DNA from: Jiangellales bacterium
Lineage (GTDB): Bacteria > Actinomycetota > Actinomycetes > Jiangellales > Jiangellaceae
Length of the DNA: 64,000 nt
NCBI GenBank assembly: GCA_030447955.1
Contig: JAUJNY010000005.1
Span: 53,124-117,123 of the forward strand
Reading direction: 5' to 3'
In this document: piece after piece, positions 40,118 through 49,381 of the stretch
Numbering within the stretch: position 1 is the first letter of the stretch
How the letters are laid out: every line of letters begins with the position of its first letter
Made by a program: the position numbers and the translations under genes
Notes under the pieces: model-generated
Seen by the model: only the letters and a program-made list of their open reading frames with translations
Database searches by the model: none
Told to the model about the DNA's origin: nothing

Positions 40118-40690
40118 CTAGCGTTCTCCGCCGGGGACCCACTGGACATCGCCGCGTCCCAGGTTGGCCACGCGGGCGAGGATGAACAGCAGGTCGGAGA
40201 GCCGGTTGAGGTAGCGCGCGGTCAACGGGTTCATCGTGTCGCCGTGGGCGTCGAGAGCCGCCCACGTGGAGCGCTCCGCTCGCCTGACAACGGTCCGCGC
40301 CACGTGAAGGGCGGCCGCTCCCGCGCTGCCCCCCGGCAGGATGAAGGAGCGCAACGGGTCGAGGTCGGCGTTGAAGCGGTCGCAGCGCTCCTCCAGCCAC
40401 GTCACGTAGGCGTCGGTGACGCGCAGCGGGGCGTGCGGGGGGTCGGGGACCACCGGGGTGCAGAGGTCGGCACCCACGTCGAACAGGTCGTTCTGCACCC
40501 GGGTCAGCGCCGCGACGACCTCGTCGGACAGCCCGCCCGCTGCCAACGCCACGCCGACCTGCGAGTTGGCCTCGTCGACGTCGGCGAAGGCGATGAGCCG
40601 GGGGTCGGTCTTGCTTGTCCGGCTGAAGTCGCCGAGCCCGGTCGTGCCGTCGTCACCCGTACGGGTGTAGATGCGGGTGAGGTTGACCAT
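40118..40690 (-). CDS. Cob(I)alamin adenosyltransferase, PduO type
   Basis: This 190-residue enzyme transfers the adenosyl group of ATP to cob(I)alamin, making the coenzyme that the mutase at 45700 needs. PduO-type signatures are TRIYTRTGDDGTTGLGDFSR near the N-terminus and GSAGAAALHVARTVVRRAERSTWA plus LNRLSDLLFILARVAN near the C-terminus. It is divergent from murA, the same arrangement as Rv1314c/murA in Mycobacterium tuberculosis. The ATG at 40690 has a -10 box 7 nt upstream, so the transcript is probably leaderless. Confidence 0.93.
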   Translation of the reverse strand: MVNLTRIYTRTGDDGTTGLGDFSRTSKTDPRLIAFADVDEANSQVGVALAAGGLSDEVVAALTRVQNDLFDVGADLCTPVVPDPPHAPLRVTDAYVTWLEERCDRFNADLDPLRSFILPGGSAGAAALHVARTVVRRAERSTWAALDAHGDTMNPLTARYLNRLSDLLFILARVANLGRGDVQWVPGGER

Positions 40691-40697
40691 GACCGTC

Positions 40698-40703
40698 AGC
40701 GTA
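40698..40703 (-). promoter_or_regulatory. -10 box for a leaderless adenosyltransferase transcript
   Basis: Minus-strand TACGCT ends 7 nt before the ATG at 40690. Confidence 0.5.
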
Positions 40704-40766
40704 CGGCCGCAGCGACCGGTCGCCAGCGCCCCGCGCGGTGAGACCGGTCACCGGCCTGGCGCGCCG

Positions 40767-40772
40767 TAGCAT
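40767..40772 (+). promoter_or_regulatory. -10 box for a leaderless murA transcript
   Basis: TAGCAT ends 6 nt before the murA GTG at 40779, without a ribosome site. Confidence 0.5.
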
Positions 40773-40778
40773 CGGCTC

Positions 40779-42053
40779 GTGGAACGGTTCCGGGTCTCGG
40801 GCGGGGTGTCCCTGCGCGGGGAGGTGCGGGTCACCGGGGCCAAGAACAGCGTCCTGAAGCTCATGGCGGCGGCCCTGCTCGCCGAGGGCCGGACCACGCT
40901 GACCGACGTCCCCAACATCCTCGATGTCGGCTTCATGGCCGACGTGCTGCGCCGGCTCGGCTGCACAGTCGGCATCAGCGAGGGCTGCGTCACCGTCGAC
41001 GTGCCAGGCGAGATCGCGTCCGCGGCGCCGTACGAGCTGGTGCGGCGGCTGCGCGCGTCGATCTGCGTCCTCGGGCCGTTGCTGGCCCGCTGCGGAAAGG
41101 CCGAGGTCGCACTGCCCGGCGGTGACAACATCGGCTCACGTGGGCTCGACATGCACCTCAGCGGGCTGGAGCAGCTGGGAGCGACCATCGCGGTCGAGCA
41201 CGGCTTCGTCGTGGCCACGGCCCCCGACGGACTGGTGGGTACGACGCTGCGGCTGGCCTACCCGAGTGTGGGAGCCACCGAAAACCTCGTCACCGCTGCC
41301 GTGCTGGCCCGCGGCAGCACCGTCATCGACAACGTGGCCCGCGAGCCGGAGATCGTCGACCTGTGCCGGATGCTCGAGCGGATGGGGGCGCGCTTGGACG
41401 GCGTCGGCAGCTCGACGCTGGAGATCGAGGGCGTCGATCAGCTGCACGCCACCTCGCACCGCACGGTGCCGGACCGGATCGTGGCGGCGACGTGGGCCTT
41501 CGCCGCGGTCATGACGCAGGGGGACGTGGTCGTCCGGAACGGACGGGCTGAGCATCTGGTGCTCCCGCTGGACAAGCTGGCGAGCACCGGAGCGCAGATC
41601 GACGTGCTCAGCGACGGCTTCCGCGTCTCCATGTCCCAGCGCCCGCGCTGCGTCGACGCCGTCACGCTGCCGTACCCCGGCTTTCCCACCGATCTGCAGC
41701 CCATGGTGCTGGCGCTCAACGCGATCGGTGAGGGCACCGCAATGGTGACCGAGAACGTGTTCGAGAGCCGTTTCATGTTCGTCAACGAGCTGGCCCGGCT
41801 AGGTGCGGACGTCCACCTCGACGGCCACCACGCGGTCGTCCGTGGGCGGCCAAGGCTGTCGGGGGCACCCGTCGTCGCCACCGACATCCGCGCCGGCGCG
41901 GGGTTGGTGCTGGCTGGGCTGGTAGGTGAGGGGGAGACGCTCGTCGACGATGCGCATCACGTTGACCGCGGCTATCCCGACCTCGTCGGCCAGCTGAGCG
42001 GTCTCGGCGCACGGATCGTCCGCGAACATGTAGCCGACCGGATGGCGGAATGA
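40779..42053 (+). CDS. murA: UDP-N-acetylglucosamine 1-carboxyvinyltransferase
   Basis: This 424-residue enzyme adds enolpyruvate from PEP to UDP-GlcNAc, the first committed step of peptidoglycan synthesis, in the cytoplasm. The fold is the EPSP-synthase type ([19 protein letters not shown] at the N-terminus). In the catalytic loop [11 protein letters not shown] the usual Cys is Asp116. The same Cys-to-Asp change in mycobacterial MurA prevents alkylation by fosfomycin, so intrinsic resistance is predicted. The GTG at 40779 lies 6 nt after a -10 box. Gene order with the adenosyltransferase is as in mycobacteria. Confidence 0.96.
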   Translation: MERFRVSGGVSLRGEVRVTGAKNSVLKLMAAALLAEGRTTLTDVPNILDVGFMADVLRRLGCTVGISEGCVTVDVPGEIASAAPYELVRRLRASICVLGPLLARCGKAEVALPGGDNIGSRGLDMHLSGLEQLGATIAVEHGFVVATAPDGLVGTTLRLAYPSVGATENLVTAAVLARGSTVIDNVAREPEIVDLCRMLERMGARLDGVGSSTLEIEGVDQLHATSHRTVPDRIVAATWAFAAVMTQGDVVVRNGRAEHLVLPLDKLASTGAQIDVLSDGFRVSMSQRPRCVDAVTLPYPGFPTDLQPMVLALNAIGEGTAMVTENVFESRFMFVNELARLGADVHLDGHHAVVRGRPRLSGAPVVATDIRAGAGLVLAGLVGEGETLVDDAHHVDRGYPDLVGQLSGLGARIVREHVADRMAE

Positions 42054-42075
42054 TCCGCTCGGCAGCGCCGGTACC

Positions 42076-42411
42076 TCAGGAGGCGTCGTGCAGTCCCCGC
42101 ACGACGTTGCGCGCCCGCGCCGCGGCGTCCGGCCACACGAGCACCCGCAGTCCCTGCGTCGTCCGCGTCACCGTGCAGCGGATGCCGGCTGCGGCGAGGG
42201 CATGGCGTACGTCGTCGGCCTCGTTCTCGGTCCGTGGAGCGGCGACTGCCTCCAGCAGGCCGTAGTCCCAAGGGTCCCCCGAGCGTGGTGCCGGGCGGAC
42301 GAGCGAGCCTCCGCGGCCGAAAGTCCAGCGCAGCGCCAGCACCAGGCCGCCCACCAGGACGATGGCCATGACCGGGCCCCACAGGTAGGAGTAGCTCTGC
42401 CAGGACGGCAC
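42076..42411 (-). CDS. Small membrane-anchored protein of unknown function
   Basis: This 111-residue protein has one N-terminal membrane segment (about 11-30, WGPVMAIVLVGGLVLALRW). A short basic linker (LVRPAPRSGDPWDYGLLEAV) and a soluble C-terminal domain of about 60 residues (ADDVRHALAAAGIRCTVTRT) follow. The C-terminal part has a beta-alpha-beta look and would face the cytoplasm. It converges on murA with a 22-bp gap. Homologous-looking proteins are widespread in actinobacteria, but I know no function. Confidence 0.68.
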   Translation of the reverse strand: MPSWQSYSYLWGPVMAIVLVGGLVLALRWTFGRGGSLVRPAPRSGDPWDYGLLEAVAAPRTENEADDVRHALAAAGIRCTVTRTTQGLRVLVWPDAAARARNVVRGLHDAS

Positions 42412-42511
42412 CCCCCCAGTGTGACGGGCCGCCCGGACGCCGCCACCTCGGGCTGCCGATTAGGCTCCCCGCCGCGCCAGTGTGCGCCCCCGGAGGAAAG
42501 GACCGCCGCTT

Positions 42512-43366
42512 ATGCCGCAGCAGCTCGCCGTCATCGGTGCCGGGCTCATGGGTTCCGGAATCGCCCAGGTTGCCGCGCAGGCGGGCTGGGATGTCGTGCT
42601 GCGCGACATCAACGCGGACGCGCTCGACCGCGGCCGGCGGGCGGTGGAGGCGTCGACCGCCAAGCTGGTCGACAAGGGCCGGCTGAGCGCCGACGACCGT
42701 GAGCAGCTGCTCGCCCGGATCACGACAACGACGGAGCTGGAGGCGGCGGCCGAGGCGGACATGGTGGTGGAGGCGGTCTTCGAGCAGCTCGAGCTCAAGG
42801 CCGAGGTCTTCCGCGAGCTGGACCGCCTCTGCCATGAGGGTGCCGTGCTGGCGACCAACACCTCCGCGATCCCCATCACCCGGATCGCCGCCGTGACCCA
42901 ACGGCCGGAGAGCGTGGTCGGCACCCACTTCTTCTCCCCTGTCCCGCTGATGGCGTTGTGCGAGCTGGTGCGGGGGCTGAAGACGAGCGAGGAGACACTG
43001 GAGCGGGCCCGCTCCTTCGCCACCGGGCTGGGCAAGACGTGCATCGTCGTCAACCGTGACGTTGCCGGTTTCGTGACGACCCGGCTGATCTGTGCCCTGG
43101 TGATGGAGGCCGTCAAGCTGTACGAGTCGGGGGTCGCGAGCGCCGAGGACATCGACTTGGCCTGTCGGCTCGGCTTCGGTCACGCCATGGGACCGCTCGC
43201 GACGACCGACCTCACCGGCGTCGACATCCTGCGCGACGCCAGCCTTAACATCTACGCGGAGACCGCGGACGAGAAGTTCCACCCTCCGGAGCTGATGACC
43301 CGGATGGTCACCGCCGGCGACCTGGGCCGCAAGTCCGGGCGAGGCTTCTACGGCTATCTGTCCTGA
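42512..43366 (+). CDS. 3-hydroxybutyryl-CoA dehydrogenase
   Basis: This 284-residue enzyme reduces acetoacetyl-CoA or oxidises 3-hydroxybutyryl-CoA with NAD(P). The dinucleotide fold is VIGAGLMGSGIAQVAAQAG. The catalytic region shows Ser/His/Asn in NTSAIPIT, VGTHFFSP and DVAGFVTTRL, and the end is the usual MVTAGDLGRKSGRGFYGY. The ATG at 42512 has GGAGGAAAGGA about 10 bases upstream, so the in-frame GTG at 42482 is rejected. Together with the thiolase at 61714 it could supply 3-hydroxybutyryl-CoA to an ethylmalonyl-CoA-type route. Its last 13 bp overlap the convergent antiporter. Confidence 0.93.
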   Translation: MPQQLAVIGAGLMGSGIAQVAAQAGWDVVLRDINADALDRGRRAVEASTAKLVDKGRLSADDREQLLARITTTTELEAAAEADMVVEAVFEQLELKAEVFRELDRLCHEGAVLATNTSAIPITRIAAVTQRPESVVGTHFFSPVPLMALCELVRGLKTSEETLERARSFATGLGKTCIVVNRDVAGFVTTRLICALVMEAVKLYESGVASAEDIDLACRLGFGHAMGPLATTDLTGVDILRDASLNIYAETADEKFHPPELMTRMVTAGDLGRKSGRGFYGYLS

Positions 43367-45510
43367 GCGCCGTCGCTGCCGCTTCTCTCGAGGGTCGTGC
43401 CGTCGAGGTAGCAGTAGGCCCACGTCTCCCCGTCCTGGAGCGAGGCGATGAGCGGATGGCCGGTGTCCTTCCCGTGTCCGCGGGCGTGGCGCTGCGGTGA
43501 AGAGTCGCAGCAGCCGACAAAGCCGCAGCCCAGGCACACGCGAAGGTGGACCCAGCGATCGCCGGTGCGCAGGCACTCCTCGCAGCCGGGCGCGCTCGGC
43601 AGCACGGGCTGGATCGTCTCGGTGTGGGGGCAGCCATCGTGCCGCCGTGGGTTGAACCGCACGATCCGTGTGGTGTCAACGCCTTGTTCGGCGGTTGCGT
43701 CGAGCTCGGCCAGTACGGAGGCGGACAGCGCGACGGAGCTGGTACGGGCGGAGTCGACCACCTTGTCGACACCTGCCGCCGCGAGGGCGTCCAGCTCCGC
43801 TGCCCCAACCGGACGGACGACCAGCTGTGCCCCGGGGTTGAGCTCGCGGGCGACCGCCGCGATGCGGCTGGCGTGCTCCGGCTCGTCCTCCGGGATCACC
43901 ACCACGTCGACGTCGGCCAGGCCGGCGTGCCGCAGCACCGCCTGCTTGGCGGAGTCGCCGCGGACGACCGGATGGCCGAAGCGCTCGGCCTCCGCAGCCC
44001 CGTCCGGGCTGAGCGTGGCCACGACGAGTGGGATCCCGTGGCCGCGCAGGTCCGCGGCCAGCCGGGCGGCCGTGGGTCCCCAACCGGAGAGCAGGACCCG
44101 CGGACGGGCATCCGCGGCCGAACCGCTGTCCGGGTCGCCTCGGGTGCCGTCCGGCAACTCACCGTCGCGACCGGGTGGCTGCCGCGTCCAACTCGGCCGT
44201 GGGGTGGTGAAGGCAAGCCGGCCGGCCGCGCGGCGCCCGAGCCCGGCAAGCAGCGGCGTGGCGACCATGAGCACCACCGAGGTGGCGATGAACGTCTGTG
44301 ACCCCTCCGGACCGAGACCGGCGGGGCTCAGCCCCGCCTCCCGTCCCACGGTCTCCAGCACGAACGAGAACTCCCCCACCTGGGCGAGCAGCAGCGCGGT
44401 CGCGACCGCGATGCCCGCCGTACCACCGGTGCTCGCGGTGGCTGCCCCCGAGCCGGCTCCTCCGGGGCTGCCCCGGGGTGCGCCGGCGGCGTGCGCCACC
44501 CGACCGGGGCGGAGGACGCAGATGGCCACACCGGTCGCGATCACCTTGGTGAGGACCACGAGCAGCACCCCTCCCAGCACCAGCGGGAGGTTGCGGAGTA
44601 CGAAGCCCAAGTCGAGCAGCATCCCCACCGAGACGAAGAAGGTTGCCGAGAACAGGATCTGCAGCGGCATGACCTCGCCGAAGGCATGCGCGCTGTGGCG
44701 GCTCTCACTGACGACGAGCCCGGCAAGAAACGCCCCCAGCGACACGCTCACCCCGGCGAGCGCGGTGAGGAATGCGGTGCCGAAGCAGATGGCGACGACA
44801 GTGAGCAGGAAGACCTCGGGGGAGCAGGTACGGGCGACCCGCTCCAGCAGCGGCGGCATGACCCGCCGGGCGAGCAGAAGCACCAACGCGATGATCAGGC
44901 CAGCCTTGAGCAGCGCGAGGGACAGGCTCGCTGCGGACCCGCTGGATCCCGCCGCGCCGGACACGCGCCCCAGCATCGGGACGGCAAGGACCATGAGGAC
45001 GACGGCGAGGTCCTGGAAGATCAGCATGGCAAGCGCCAGCTGCCCGCTCTGGCTCGAGGACTGACCCGCGTCGCCGAGCAGCTTGAGCACGATGGCCGTC
45101 GAGCTCAGCGAGACCAGGAAGCCGGTGAACAGGCTCGCCCGCCAGTCCACCCCCCACGCGAGCAGTGCGAGGTGGACGAGGAGCGTGGTCAACAAGACCT
45201 GCAGTCCTCCGCCGACGAGGATCCACGTCCGTATCCGAGTCAGCCGCTGCAGCGAGAACTCGATGCCGATGGTGAACAGCAGCAGGATGACGCCCACCTC
45301 GGCGGCCGCCTCGACGCTCTCCTGGCGGTCGACCAGGCCCAGCTGGGCCGGTCCGATGAGGACCCCCGCGAGCAGAAACCCGACGATCGGCACGACGCGC
45401 AACCGGACGGACAGGTAGCCGATCACGGCCGCGGCGCCGAGCAGCGCCACCGTCGGGGCCAGGAACGCCGGTGGGCCCGACGTTGCAATCGCGCCCGCGA
45501 GGACGTCCAT
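43354..45510 (-). CDS. CPA2-type K+/H+ antiporter with TrkA-N and C-terminal UBP zinc finger
   Basis: This 718-residue protein has a KefB-like membrane part (about residues 10-400, some 12 segments, with GFLVSLSSTAIVLKLLGD and FGTAFLTALAGVSVSLGAFLAG). A cytoplasmic TrkA-N NAD-binding domain follows (about 470-590, VLLSGWGPTAARLAADLRGHG). Last comes a ubiquitin-protease-type zinc finger (about 630-705) with CPH, CEEC, CLGCGFVGCC and later His pairs. KefB-type antiporters exchange K+ and H+ under stress. The zinc finger is an unusual added module. The ATG at 45510 has GGAGGGAG upstream. It converges on the dehydrogenase. Confidence 0.88.
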   Translation of the reverse strand: MDVLAGAIATSGPPAFLAPTVALLGAAAVIGYLSVRLRVVPIVGFLLAGVLIGPAQLGLVDRQESVEAAAEVGVILLLFTIGIEFSLQRLTRIRTWILVGGGLQVLLTTLLVHLALLAWGVDWRASLFTGFLVSLSSTAIVLKLLGDAGQSSSQSGQLALAMLIFQDLAVVLMVLAVPMLGRVSGAAGSSGSAASLSLALLKAGLIIALVLLLARRVMPPLLERVARTCSPEVFLLTVVAICFGTAFLTALAGVSVSLGAFLAGLVVSESRHSAHAFGEVMPLQILFSATFFVSVGMLLDLGFVLRNLPLVLGGVLLVVLTKVIATGVAICVLRPGRVAHAAGAPRGSPGGAGSGAATASTGGTAGIAVATALLLAQVGEFSFVLETVGREAGLSPAGLGPEGSQTFIATSVVLMVATPLLAGLGRRAAGRLAFTTPRPSWTRQPPGRDGELPDGTRGDPDSGSAADARPRVLLSGWGPTAARLAADLRGHGIPLVVATLSPDGAAEAERFGHPVVRGDSAKQAVLRHAGLADVDVVVIPEDEPEHASRIAAVARELNPGAQLVVRPVGAAELDALAAAGVDKVVDSARTSSVALSASVLAELDATAEQGVDTTRIVRFNPRRHDGCPHTETIQPVLPSAPGCEECLRTGDRWVHLRVCLGCGFVGCCDSSPQRHARGHGKDTGHPLIASLQDGETWAYCYLDGTTLERSGSDGAQDR

Positions 45511-45635
45511 GCCGCTCCCTCCGCGCCCGGCTCGCCACGCTGACGCTAGCGCCGAACGCGCGCTGCGGCTGGGCGCTTCCCTGCCCCGAGCCGCACCCGC
45601 CGCGTCGACCCCGGACTCGGGCGCTCAACCGCTGG

Positions 45636-45658
45636 GCACCGTTACCGGTGCGTACACT
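45636..45658 (+). promoter_or_regulatory. Mutase promoter with an overlapping palindrome
   Basis: GCACCG-TTAC-CGGTGC (45636-45651) is a perfect inverted repeat with a 4-nt centre. It sits directly before the -10 box TACACT (45653-45658). The start codon is 42 bp downstream. The placement between -35 and -10 suits a repressor operator; the regulator is unknown. Confidence 0.5.
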
Positions 45659-45699
45659 CGCGATCACAGCGGGGTGGCCGTACGGGAGGTGCGCACGCG

Positions 45700-47748
45700 A
45701 TGCGGGACCCCGGGCCTCGGCGTGGCGGCGAGCGGGACAGCCCTTGGGTGATGCGCACCTACGCCGGGCACTCCTCACCGGCGGAGTCGAACGCGCTGTA
45801 CCGGCGCAACCTCGCCAAGGGCCAGACCGGGCTCTCCGTCGCCTTCGACCTGCCTACGCAGACCGGCTACGACCCTGACGCCGAGCTGGCCCGCGGCGAG
45901 GTGGGCAAGGTCGGCGTCCCGATCGCCCATCTCGGTGACATGCGTGAGCTCTTCGCCGGAATCCCGCTCGCGACGGCCAACACGTCCATGACCATCAACG
46001 CCACGGCGATGTGGCTGCTGGCCTTGTATGTCACCGCGGCGGAGGAGCAGGCCGCCACCGCGGGTGTCGACCCGGGCGCGGCCCGCAGCGCGCTGGCCGG
46101 CACGACGCAAAACGACATCATCAAGGAGTACCTGTCCCGCGGGACGTACGTCTTCCCGCCTGGCCCGAGCATGCGCCTGGTCACCGACCTGGTGACCTGG
46201 ACGGTCGCCCACGTGCCGCGGTGGAATCCCGTCAACGTGTGCAGTTATCACCTGCAGGAAGCCGGCGCCACTCCGGTGCAGGAGGTCGCCTTCGCGCTCT
46301 GCACGGCGACCGCCGTGCTGGACGCCGTGCGGAGCTCCGGCCAGGTCCCTCCCGAGCGCTTCGCCGAGGTCGTCGGCCGCATCTCCTTCTTCGTCAACGC
46401 CGGTGTGCGCTTCGTCGAGGAGATGGCCAAGCTGCGCGCCTTTTCGCGGCTGTGGGACGAGATCACGCTGGAGCGCTACGGCGTGCGCGACTCCCGGCAG
46501 CGGCGCTTCCGCTACGGCGTCCAGGTCAACTCCCTCGGGCTGACTGAGGCGCAGCCGGAGAACAACGTGCAGCGGATCGTGCTCGAGATGCTCGCGGTCA
46601 CCTTGTCCCGCGACGTGCGCGCCCGGGCGGTGCAGCTGCCGGCGTGGAACGAGGCGCTGGGCCTGCCGCGGCCGTGGGACCAGCAGTGGAGCCTGCGCAT
46701 CCAGCAGGTGCTCGCGTACGAGTCCGACCTCCTCGAGCACGACGACCTTTTCACCGGCTCGGCCACGGTCGAGGCGCTCGTCGCGGACATCGCCGCGGCC
46801 GCCCGCGCGGAGATTGACCGCGTTCAGGCGATGGGCGGGGCGGTGGCGGCCATCGAGAACGGATACCTGAAGTCCTGCCTGGTCGCCGCGCACGCGCAGC
46901 GCCGTCGCCGCATCGAGAGCGGCGAGGACAAGGTCGTCGGGGTCAACTGTTACACCACCACCGAGCCCAACCCGCTGACCGCGGACCTGGAGGCCGCGGT
47001 CCAGACGGTGCCCGCGGAGGTCGAGCAGGCCGCTCGCGAGTCCCTCGAGGAGTGGCGGGCCGCCCGCGACTCTCGGGCCGCCCTGGCCGCCCTGCGCACG
47101 CTGCGGGCTGACGCCCGAAGCGGCGCGAACCTGATGGAGGCCTCGCTTGCGTGCGCCCGTACCGGCGTCACGACGGGGGAGTGGGCCGACGCGCTGCGGG
47201 ACGTCTTCGGCGAGTACCGCGCGCCGACCGGGGTGAGCGGCTCCGTCGCGGCTGAGGGGACCGGCCCCCGCCCGACCCAAGAACTGCTCGCCGTCCGGAC
47301 CGCGGTGCGGCGCACCGGCGAGGAGCTCGGCTCACGGCTGCGGCTGCTCGTCGGCAAGCCCGGGCTGGACGGGCACTCCAACGGCGCCGAGCAGGTTGCC
47401 GTACGGGCGCGCGACGTCGGGTTCGAGGTCGTCTACCAGGGCATCCGGCTGACACCCGAACAGCTGGTGGCCGCCGCGGTGGAGGAGGACGTGCACTGCG
47501 TCGGCCTCTCGGTGCTGTCCGGCTCGCACATGCAGCTGGTGCCGGCTGTCCTGCGGGGCCTCCGCGCGGCCGGGATGAGCGAGGTGCCCGTGGTGGTCGG
47601 TGGCATCGTGCCGGACGCGGACGCGGCGCAGCTGCGCGACCTGGGCGTCGCCGAGGTCTTCACGCCCAAGGACTACGGCCTGACCGAGATCATGGGCCGC
47701 ATCCTCGACCTTGTCCGCTGCAGCAACGGACTCGACCCGTGGCGGTGA
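45700..47748 (+). CDS. Acyl-CoA mutase of MeaA/ethylmalonyl-CoA mutase type (B12-dependent)
   Basis: This 682-residue protein has an N-terminal TIM-barrel mutase domain (about 15-520) and a C-terminal B12-binding domain (about 550-680). The cobalamin-ligand motif is D-G-H-S-N-G in KPGLDGHSNGAEQ. The barrel begins MRTYAGHSSPAESN and has AFDLPTQTGYDPD where methylmalonyl-CoA mutase large subunits have AFDLATHRGYDSD. That variant marks MeaA/ethylmalonyl-CoA mutases. It would rearrange (2R)-ethylmalonyl-CoA to methylsuccinyl-CoA. The ATG at 45700 has CGGGAGG about 10 bases upstream. No crotonyl-CoA carboxylase/reductase is in the window, so the full pathway is not proven. Confidence 0.88.
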   Translation: MRDPGPRRGGERDSPWVMRTYAGHSSPAESNALYRRNLAKGQTGLSVAFDLPTQTGYDPDAELARGEVGKVGVPIAHLGDMRELFAGIPLATANTSMTINATAMWLLALYVTAAEEQAATAGVDPGAARSALAGTTQNDIIKEYLSRGTYVFPPGPSMRLVTDLVTWTVAHVPRWNPVNVCSYHLQEAGATPVQEVAFALCTATAVLDAVRSSGQVPPERFAEVVGRISFFVNAGVRFVEEMAKLRAFSRLWDEITLERYGVRDSRQRRFRYGVQVNSLGLTEAQPENNVQRIVLEMLAVTLSRDVRARAVQLPAWNEALGLPRPWDQQWSLRIQQVLAYESDLLEHDDLFTGSATVEALVADIAAAARAEIDRVQAMGGAVAAIENGYLKSCLVAAHAQRRRRIESGEDKVVGVNCYTTTEPNPLTADLEAAVQTVPAEVEQAARESLEEWRAARDSRAALAALRTLRADARSGANLMEASLACARTGVTTGEWADALRDVFGEYRAPTGVSGSVAAEGTGPRPTQELLAVRTAVRRTGEELGSRLRLLVGKPGLDGHSNGAEQVAVRARDVGFEVVYQGIRLTPEQLVAAAVEEDVHCVGLSVLSGSHMQLVPAVLRGLRAAGMSEVPVVVGGIVPDADAAQLRDLGVAEVFTPKDYGLTEIMGRILDLVRCSNGLDPWR

Positions 47749-48714
47749 TCAGGCGGTCAGCCGACCGACCAGCGCGGTCACCTCGTCGGCGCAACCCCAG
47801 GACAGCGTCACCCCGGCACCCCCGTGGCCGTAGCAGTGCACCACCGGGAGTCGCCCGGCCGTATCGACCTCCAACCGCACCGCCGGGCGGGCCGGGCGGA
47901 GGCCCACCCGGACTGCGAGTACTCGCGCCGGGCGCAGCGCGGGCACCAGGGCACGGCACCGGGCGAGGATGTCCGCGGTCGTCGCATCGTCCGGCTGAAG
48001 GGTCTCGTCGTCCAGCGCGGTGCCGCCGCAGACCACCGTGTCGCTGCGCGGGACGACGTACGTCGGGAACAGCGGGTCCTCCTCGGCGAGCACCCACTCC
48101 TCCAGCCCCACCTGCTCGAGCATGACGACCTGGCCGCGCACGCCGCGCAGTGCGCTGTCACCGGCCAGCTCCCGGGCACCGAGGCCGGCCGCGTCGACGA
48201 TGACGTCGGCGGGGCCGTCCTCGACCGCGTCGTCAAGGGTGCGCAGGGTCCTGGTGGTCAGCGTCACTCCCGCGGCGGCCAGCGCGGTGCTGAGCCAGGG
48301 GAGGTAGCGCCCCATGTCCACGACGGGCGCCACGAGCCGCCAGCCGTCCGAGTAGCCCGCCGGGCACTCGTCCCGCCGGAGCCGGCGGAAGCCGGCGACG
48401 CTGCCTGCCCACGACGGGGCAGGTGCGGGGCTGCGCAGCAGTTCCCGACCCGCAAGCAGCCGGACTCCCGCTGCCTCCTCGTCGGTGGCGAGCCGCGCCA
48501 GCTCCTCCCAGGTGGCCGCACCCCAGGCCAGCACACGATCCGCGGGATGGGCGAGGTAGGGGTACCAGAGCGCCGCGGCCACCGCCGAGGTGGTCCGCTC
48601 GCCGCTCGCAGCGGCCACCACCCGGACTGCGCAGCCCGCCTGGGCCAGCCGCAGCGCCGCCGACAGGCCGACCACTCCGGCGCCCACGACGGTGACCCGG
48701 GGACCCTCCACCAC
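47749..48714 (-). CDS. FAD-dependent D-amino-acid oxidase-like protein
   Basis: This 321-residue oxidase has the Rossmann start VTVVGAGVVGLSAALRLAQAG, the TSAVAAALWYPYL block and the C-terminal HCYGHGGAGVTLSWG typical of D-amino-acid/D-aspartate oxidases. It would deaminate D-amino acids to keto acids with release of H2O2. The GTG at 48714 starts 7 bp after the nucS stop, so it is probably the last gene of that operon. It ends at the mutase stop with no gap. A longer upstream frame is not family-like. Confidence 0.88.
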   Translation of the reverse strand: MVEGPRVTVVGAGVVGLSAALRLAQAGCAVRVVAAASGERTTSAVAAALWYPYLAHPADRVLAWGAATWEELARLATDEEAAGVRLLAGRELLRSPAPAPSWAGSVAGFRRLRRDECPAGYSDGWRLVAPVVDMGRYLPWLSTALAAAGVTLTTRTLRTLDDAVEDGPADVIVDAAGLGARELAGDSALRGVRGQVVMLEQVGLEEWVLAEEDPLFPTYVVPRSDTVVCGGTALDDETLQPDDATTADILARCRALVPALRPARVLAVRVGLRPARPAVRLEVDTAGRLPVVHCYGHGGAGVTLSWGCADEVTALVGRLTA

Positions 48715-48721
48715 GGTCGGC

Positions 48722-49381
48722 TCAGAACAGCCGCAGCGTGGGGTCGTCGGCGCCGCGCAGGTCGTCATAGTCGATCGTGAGGCAGCCGATGCCCCGGTCG
48801 GTCGCCAGCGTGCGCGCCTGCGGCCGGATGACCTGCGCGGCGAGCACGCCGCGCACTGGTGCCAGCAGCGGGTCACGGTTGAGCAGGTGGAGGTAGCGGG
48901 TCAGCTGCTCCACTCCGTCGATCTCACCGCGGCGTTTGACCTCGACGGCGACGGTACGGCCGTCGGCGTCACGGGCGAGCAGGTCGACCGGTCCCACCGC
49001 GGTCGGGTACTCCCGGCGCACCAGCGTCCAGCCGTGGCCGAGGACTGTGATCCGTTCCGCCAACAGTGCCTGCAGCTGCGCCTCGACCCCATCCTTGACC
49101 AGTCCGGGATCGACACCCAGCTCGTGGGTCGAGTCGTGCAGCACCTCGTCCAAGGTCAGAACGAGCCGCTCGCCGGCGGGGTTGGTGACCGTCCAGGTGC
49201 CGGGCGTCTCCTCGAGCCGGCAGGGCGGGCTCATCCAGTTCAGCGGCTTGTACGCCCGGTCGTCGGCGTGCACCGACACCGATCCGTCGGCCTTGACGAG
49301 CAGCAGCCTCGTTGCCAGCGGTAGGTGTGCGCTCAGACGCCCGTGGTAGTCGACCCGGCAACGGGCGATGACGAGGCGCAC
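48722..49381 (-). CDS. nucS: Mismatch-specific endonuclease NucS (EndoMS)
   Basis: This 219-residue endonuclease performs non-canonical mismatch repair in actinobacteria, which lack MutS/MutL. The N-terminal DNA-binding domain starts [16 protein letters not shown] and holds [15 protein letters not shown]. The nuclease domain has [10 protein letters not shown] and [21 protein letters not shown] (catalytic D, E, K), and the C-terminus ends RLF, a possible sliding-clamp contact. GTG at 49381 is chosen because other NucS proteins begin there; GTG at 49444 would add 21 residues overlapping the STAS gene further. It is in a unit with GAF-ANTAR and STAS genes. Confidence 0.94.
   Translation of the reverse strand: MRLVIARCRVDYHGRLSAHLPLATRLLLVKADGSVSVHADDRAYKPLNWMSPPCRLEETPGTWTVTNPAGERLVLTLDEVLHDSTHELGVDPGLVKDGVEAQLQALLAERITVLGHGWTLVRREYPTAVGPVDLLARDADGRTVAVEVKRRGEIDGVEQLTRYLHLLNRDPLLAPVRGVLAAQVIRPQARTLATDRGIGCLTIDYDDLRGADDPTLRLF

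Noticed and set aside
45511..45699. Cobalamin riboswitch upstream of the mutase
   Set aside because: The leader from the -10 box is about 40 nt, far too short, and no B12-box-like sequence is seen.
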